From Erodium maritimum (lineage: Eukaryota; Streptophyta; Magnoliopsida; Geraniales; Geraniaceae), in contig OY997596.1 of assembly GCA_963921825.1 (NCBI GenBank), positions 31,983,932-32,047,931 on the forward strand: DNA of 64,000 bases. The letters are read 5' to 3'. The notes beneath the pieces were generated by a model that was not told where the DNA came from, searched no databases, and saw nothing but the letters and a program-made list of their open reading frames with translations. The translations under genes were made by a program, and so were the position numbers. Below, piece after piece: positions 61,547-64,000 of this stretch; position 1 is the stretch's first letter; the number at the start of each line of letters is the position of its first letter.

Positions 61547-61833
61547 TGTCACGCCCCAAATCCGGTTTTGACCGGACTCGAGACGCGAACTAAAATAAAG
61601 GAAAATAACAATAAACAGGTAAATTTTGATAACGTAAAACTACAAATAAATCTCATAAATAAGTCCAACCGAAGGGTCAAAGTTCAACATAGATAAATAC
61701 GACATAATTTTGAACAAAACGAAAGTACGTCTCTAACAAGATAACACCCAGACCCTCAGAGAGCTCCCGAGCCCTGAGACGTCCTACAGCCTACTCAGCA
61801 AAGAAACCTGTAAAACAACAGTAAACACGAAGG

Positions 61834-61848
61834 GGGGGGGGGGGGGGG
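61834..61848. repeat. Poly-G tract
   Basis: An uninterrupted run of G (about 18, spanning the lines around 61834-61849) inside the LTR-like block. Its length is likely unstable. Confidence 0.85.
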
Positions 61849-62305
61849 TGAGCTTACGCTAAGTAGGAAAAAGCAGTAAAGTAAAAGAAACCCCCGTTAA
61901 AGCATAACACCAAAAAGTACAATTATTCAACGTTTATAATTAGAACGATTAAACAAAAGGTGCTGTAAACATAGATCAATGAAAGTTCCAATGCTTTAGA
62001 GAAAGTAACACTTAAAGAAAACAACGGAAAATAACGAATGTAATACTTTTAGAGGAGATAACACTCAATGATATCCATGGAAAGAGAACAAGTTTATCAA
62101 GGGGGTAATTAAAGAAGCACACGAATACTGCAATATTTAACATCAAAATCCATGACTCCGATCCGTACACTGACTGGTACATCATGTCAGAATGCCCCTC
62201 GGTCCGGAGGAACACTATCATCGGGATTTCCGGAAAGGTTCCCTAGGAACGCACGTTCTCGGAAGTCCCTGAAATGTCCCCAAAGGACCATAGATCATCG
62301 GGATA

Positions 62306-62616
62306 AAGTGAGTCTCTCCGGAACACGTAGCATCGGAATAAGACAACAAAGTACCGTGCCGGAACATCCATCGGCCTCGGTCTTCCCGGAACACGTAGAA
62401 TCAGGGTGGAACCAGTCTTTCCGGAACACGTAGCATCGGATAAGACAATAAAGTACCATGCCGGAACATCCCTCGGCCTCGGTCTTCCCCGAACACGTAG
62501 CATCGAGGTGGAACTAGTCTTTCCGGAACATGTAGCATCGGATAAGACAATTATATACCCTACCGGAATGTCTCTCGGTCTAGGTCTTCCCGGAACACGT
62601 AGCATCGGCGTGAAAC
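62306..62616. repeat. Tandem array of about 102 bp, three units
   Basis: Each unit runs CTTTCCGGAACACGTAGCAT...GTACC...CCGGAACAT...CGGTCTTCC...GTGGAAC. Half-units share GGAACACGTAGCATCG. Confidence 0.88.
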
Positions 62617-62825
62617 AACAATGTAACGTATCGGACCGGGTTACCCCCTCGATCGGATATCAGCCCAAAAACACTCTCGGCAAGTAAAACAATAAGGGCA
62701 CGCAATTCTCGACAAGGCACAACACAACAACTCATACTATCAACCAAGCTTACCGACAATACTTACCAACACATGTCTCATCGGTCTATCAATCACCCGA
62801 TCATAACATTAGGCACAATTATATC

Positions 62826-62918
62826 ACATTCAAACATTCACTCAATCAATCACATCACATTCGAACATTCACGCAATCAATCACATTACATTCAAACATT
62901 CACGCAATCAATCATAAC
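62826..62918. repeat. 31-bp tandem array, three units
   Basis: ACATTCGAACATTCACGCAA plus TCAATCACATT repeats three times with single-base changes. Confidence 0.9.
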
Positions 62919-63499
62919 ACGGATCAACCATTCACATTACAATCATCAAGGTTCAATTAATCTAGTTTGACTCTTGTCTTAACCTAAGAACGGAACATAC
63001 ATCGGCTTTAAGGGTGAACAATCATCAGTGAAAACAATCAAAAAGCAAGTCCTAAGGCTCGACATGGCCATTCTACCAGCACGACAATTTCCCAAGATAT
63101 CGAAAGCGGTTAACTAGTGAATCACATCCTATCTGCATACTATGACTCGTCCGGTTATTTTTATGATCGAAAGACGGTTATTCTAGTGAATCACGTCCTA
63201 TATGCGAACTAGGACCTTTCCGGTTATTATTATCATATAGGCATACTATTAGCGTTATTTAAATTATCTAGATAAGTTTAGTACTTTTCCCTACCTCAAG
63301 AAGAACCAACAGCTACGTCTCCTATCTGCTGACGTCCGGGCCTACCTCCGGTCTTCTCGGGCGAAGTCAAGGTCTGGGTTTAACAGATAAAGTTCAATAT
63401 CAGTCCCGGTCCAGATAGAGCGGTCCTCTAATTTATCGAATTCGTCTTTTAATTTAACCGTTAAGTGCTTGAATTTATCTAATTTTAGTCCAATTATTA

Positions 63500-63730
63500 A
63501 TTAAATCAATTATTTAAAACTGTCCGACCCGGCCGACCCGAGTCCGACCCGAATCCGGAAACCGGATCCGAAACCGCCCAGGATCCAAGTCCAGACCTGA
63601 ACCGACCCGAGCCCGACCCAGACCCGGATCCAGACCCGAGTCCAGACCTAAGTCCAGGATCCAGACCGGAGCCCGATCCAAGTCCAGGCCCGGCTCAGAC
63701 TCGGTTACAGGCCCAAGTCCGGGCTCGTGT
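63500..63730. repeat. Degenerate CCGAGTCCAGACC-type simple repeat
   Basis: Short words such as GACCCGAGTCC and GATCCAGACC recur irregularly. A comparable GC-rich stretch is at about 47.52-47.62 kb in the sister block. Confidence 0.7.
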
Positions 63731-64000
63731 CTCTTGTCTGGCCCAAGGCCCGAGTTTTAGGCCTGAGCTGTGACGACGGCGAGGCGAAGGGTAGGGTTCC
63801 GGCGAAGCGAGGGCGGCGGCGGGGAAGGCTCGAAGTGGGTTCTCGTCGCCGGCGACGGCGTCAGGAAGCCTGGTGCGAAGAGGGGAGGTCGTCAAGGCAA
63901 GGAACGAGCCTCCACGTTTATATCTGACGGTTAGAGGAGCTCGTCGGCGCGAGAACTCCAGATCTGGAGCTCGAGAGCTCCGGCGACGCTCTCCAACCAC

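Larger units (their letters stand above)
61547..64000 (-). mobile_element. Second long LTR-like block, opposite orientation, cut by window end
   Basis: Starts TGTCACGCCCCAAATCCGG at 61547, the complement of the end of the 47.4-50.38 kb block. On the - strand it has the same layout: GC-rich start, tandem arrays, GTAAGCTCACCCC followed by TTTTACAGGTTTC, then the GGGGCGTGACA end. It contains a poly-G run and three arrays. Confidence 0.6.

Noticed and set aside
47368-61600. The two GGGGCGTGACA blocks as the two LTRs of one retrotransposon
   Set aside because: They are in opposite orientations, whereas LTRs of one element are direct repeats, and the DNA between lacks gag-pol.
62306-62918. Regular arrays that resemble a CRISPR locus
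   Set aside because: Units are directly adjacent without unique spacers, lie in plant nuclear DNA, and sit inside an LTR-like block; ordinary tandem repeats.
63695-64000. 101-codon Arg/Pro-rich - strand frame at the window end
   Set aside because: Low-complexity GC-rich sequence at the position equivalent to the 47.7-kb leader of the sister block; no domain.

Overview
The window is nuclear DNA from a flowering plant, most likely a eudicot. The evidence is GT-AG introns of plant type, two recognisable plant genes, L1-type LINEs with plant-style ORF1, TR-GAG elements, tRNA-derived SINEs, FAR1/MULE remnants and many Mutator-like MITEs. I cannot name the species.

Region 1 (716-32457, + strand) is the 3' part of one large gene. 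Twenty-five exons join in one frame and give the last 1,630 residues of the plant homologue of ZFYVE26 (spastizin/FYVE-CENT); the 5' part lies left of the window. The exons are intact: every internal junction is GT-AG and there is no in-frame stop. The introns are swollen by transposable elements: a MITE family with 9-bp target duplications, two TR-GAG retrotransposons, SINEs and 5'-truncated LINEs.

Region 2 (about 32.9-37.7 kb) is intergenic and holds decayed LINE and LTR fragments.

Region 3 (about 37.8-46.5 kb, - strand) is a broken copy of an SMG7-like (EST1-family, nonsense-mediated decay) gene. It keeps a TATA-like box, a leader exon and normal splice sites. It carries nonsense codons, frameshifts and internal deletions, and a 5.6-kb LINE sits antisense inside its second coding exon. 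The LINE is itself decayed: ORF1 has an RRM and DUF4283-like part, and ORF2 has endonuclease, reverse transcriptase and zf-RVT parts.

Region 4 (about 46.8-64 kb) has no intact host gene that I can support. It contains a LINE tail, two long LTR-like blocks of one family in opposite orientations (about 47.4-50.38 kb and 61.55-64 kb) with unrelated tandem repeats inside, a second LINE ORF1 relic (50.76-52.7 kb, -), an LTR fragment with a tRNA-iMet primer site at 54.93 kb, and a FAR1/MULE transposase fragment at 58.3-58.5 kb.

I found no wholly new system. The items most worth a second look are the MITE family built from iterated GTGGACGAAAC-type motifs, the SMG7-like locus split by a LINE, the TR-GAG insertion into a local tandem duplication, and the absence of a FYVE finger in the visible part of the ZFYVE26 homologue.
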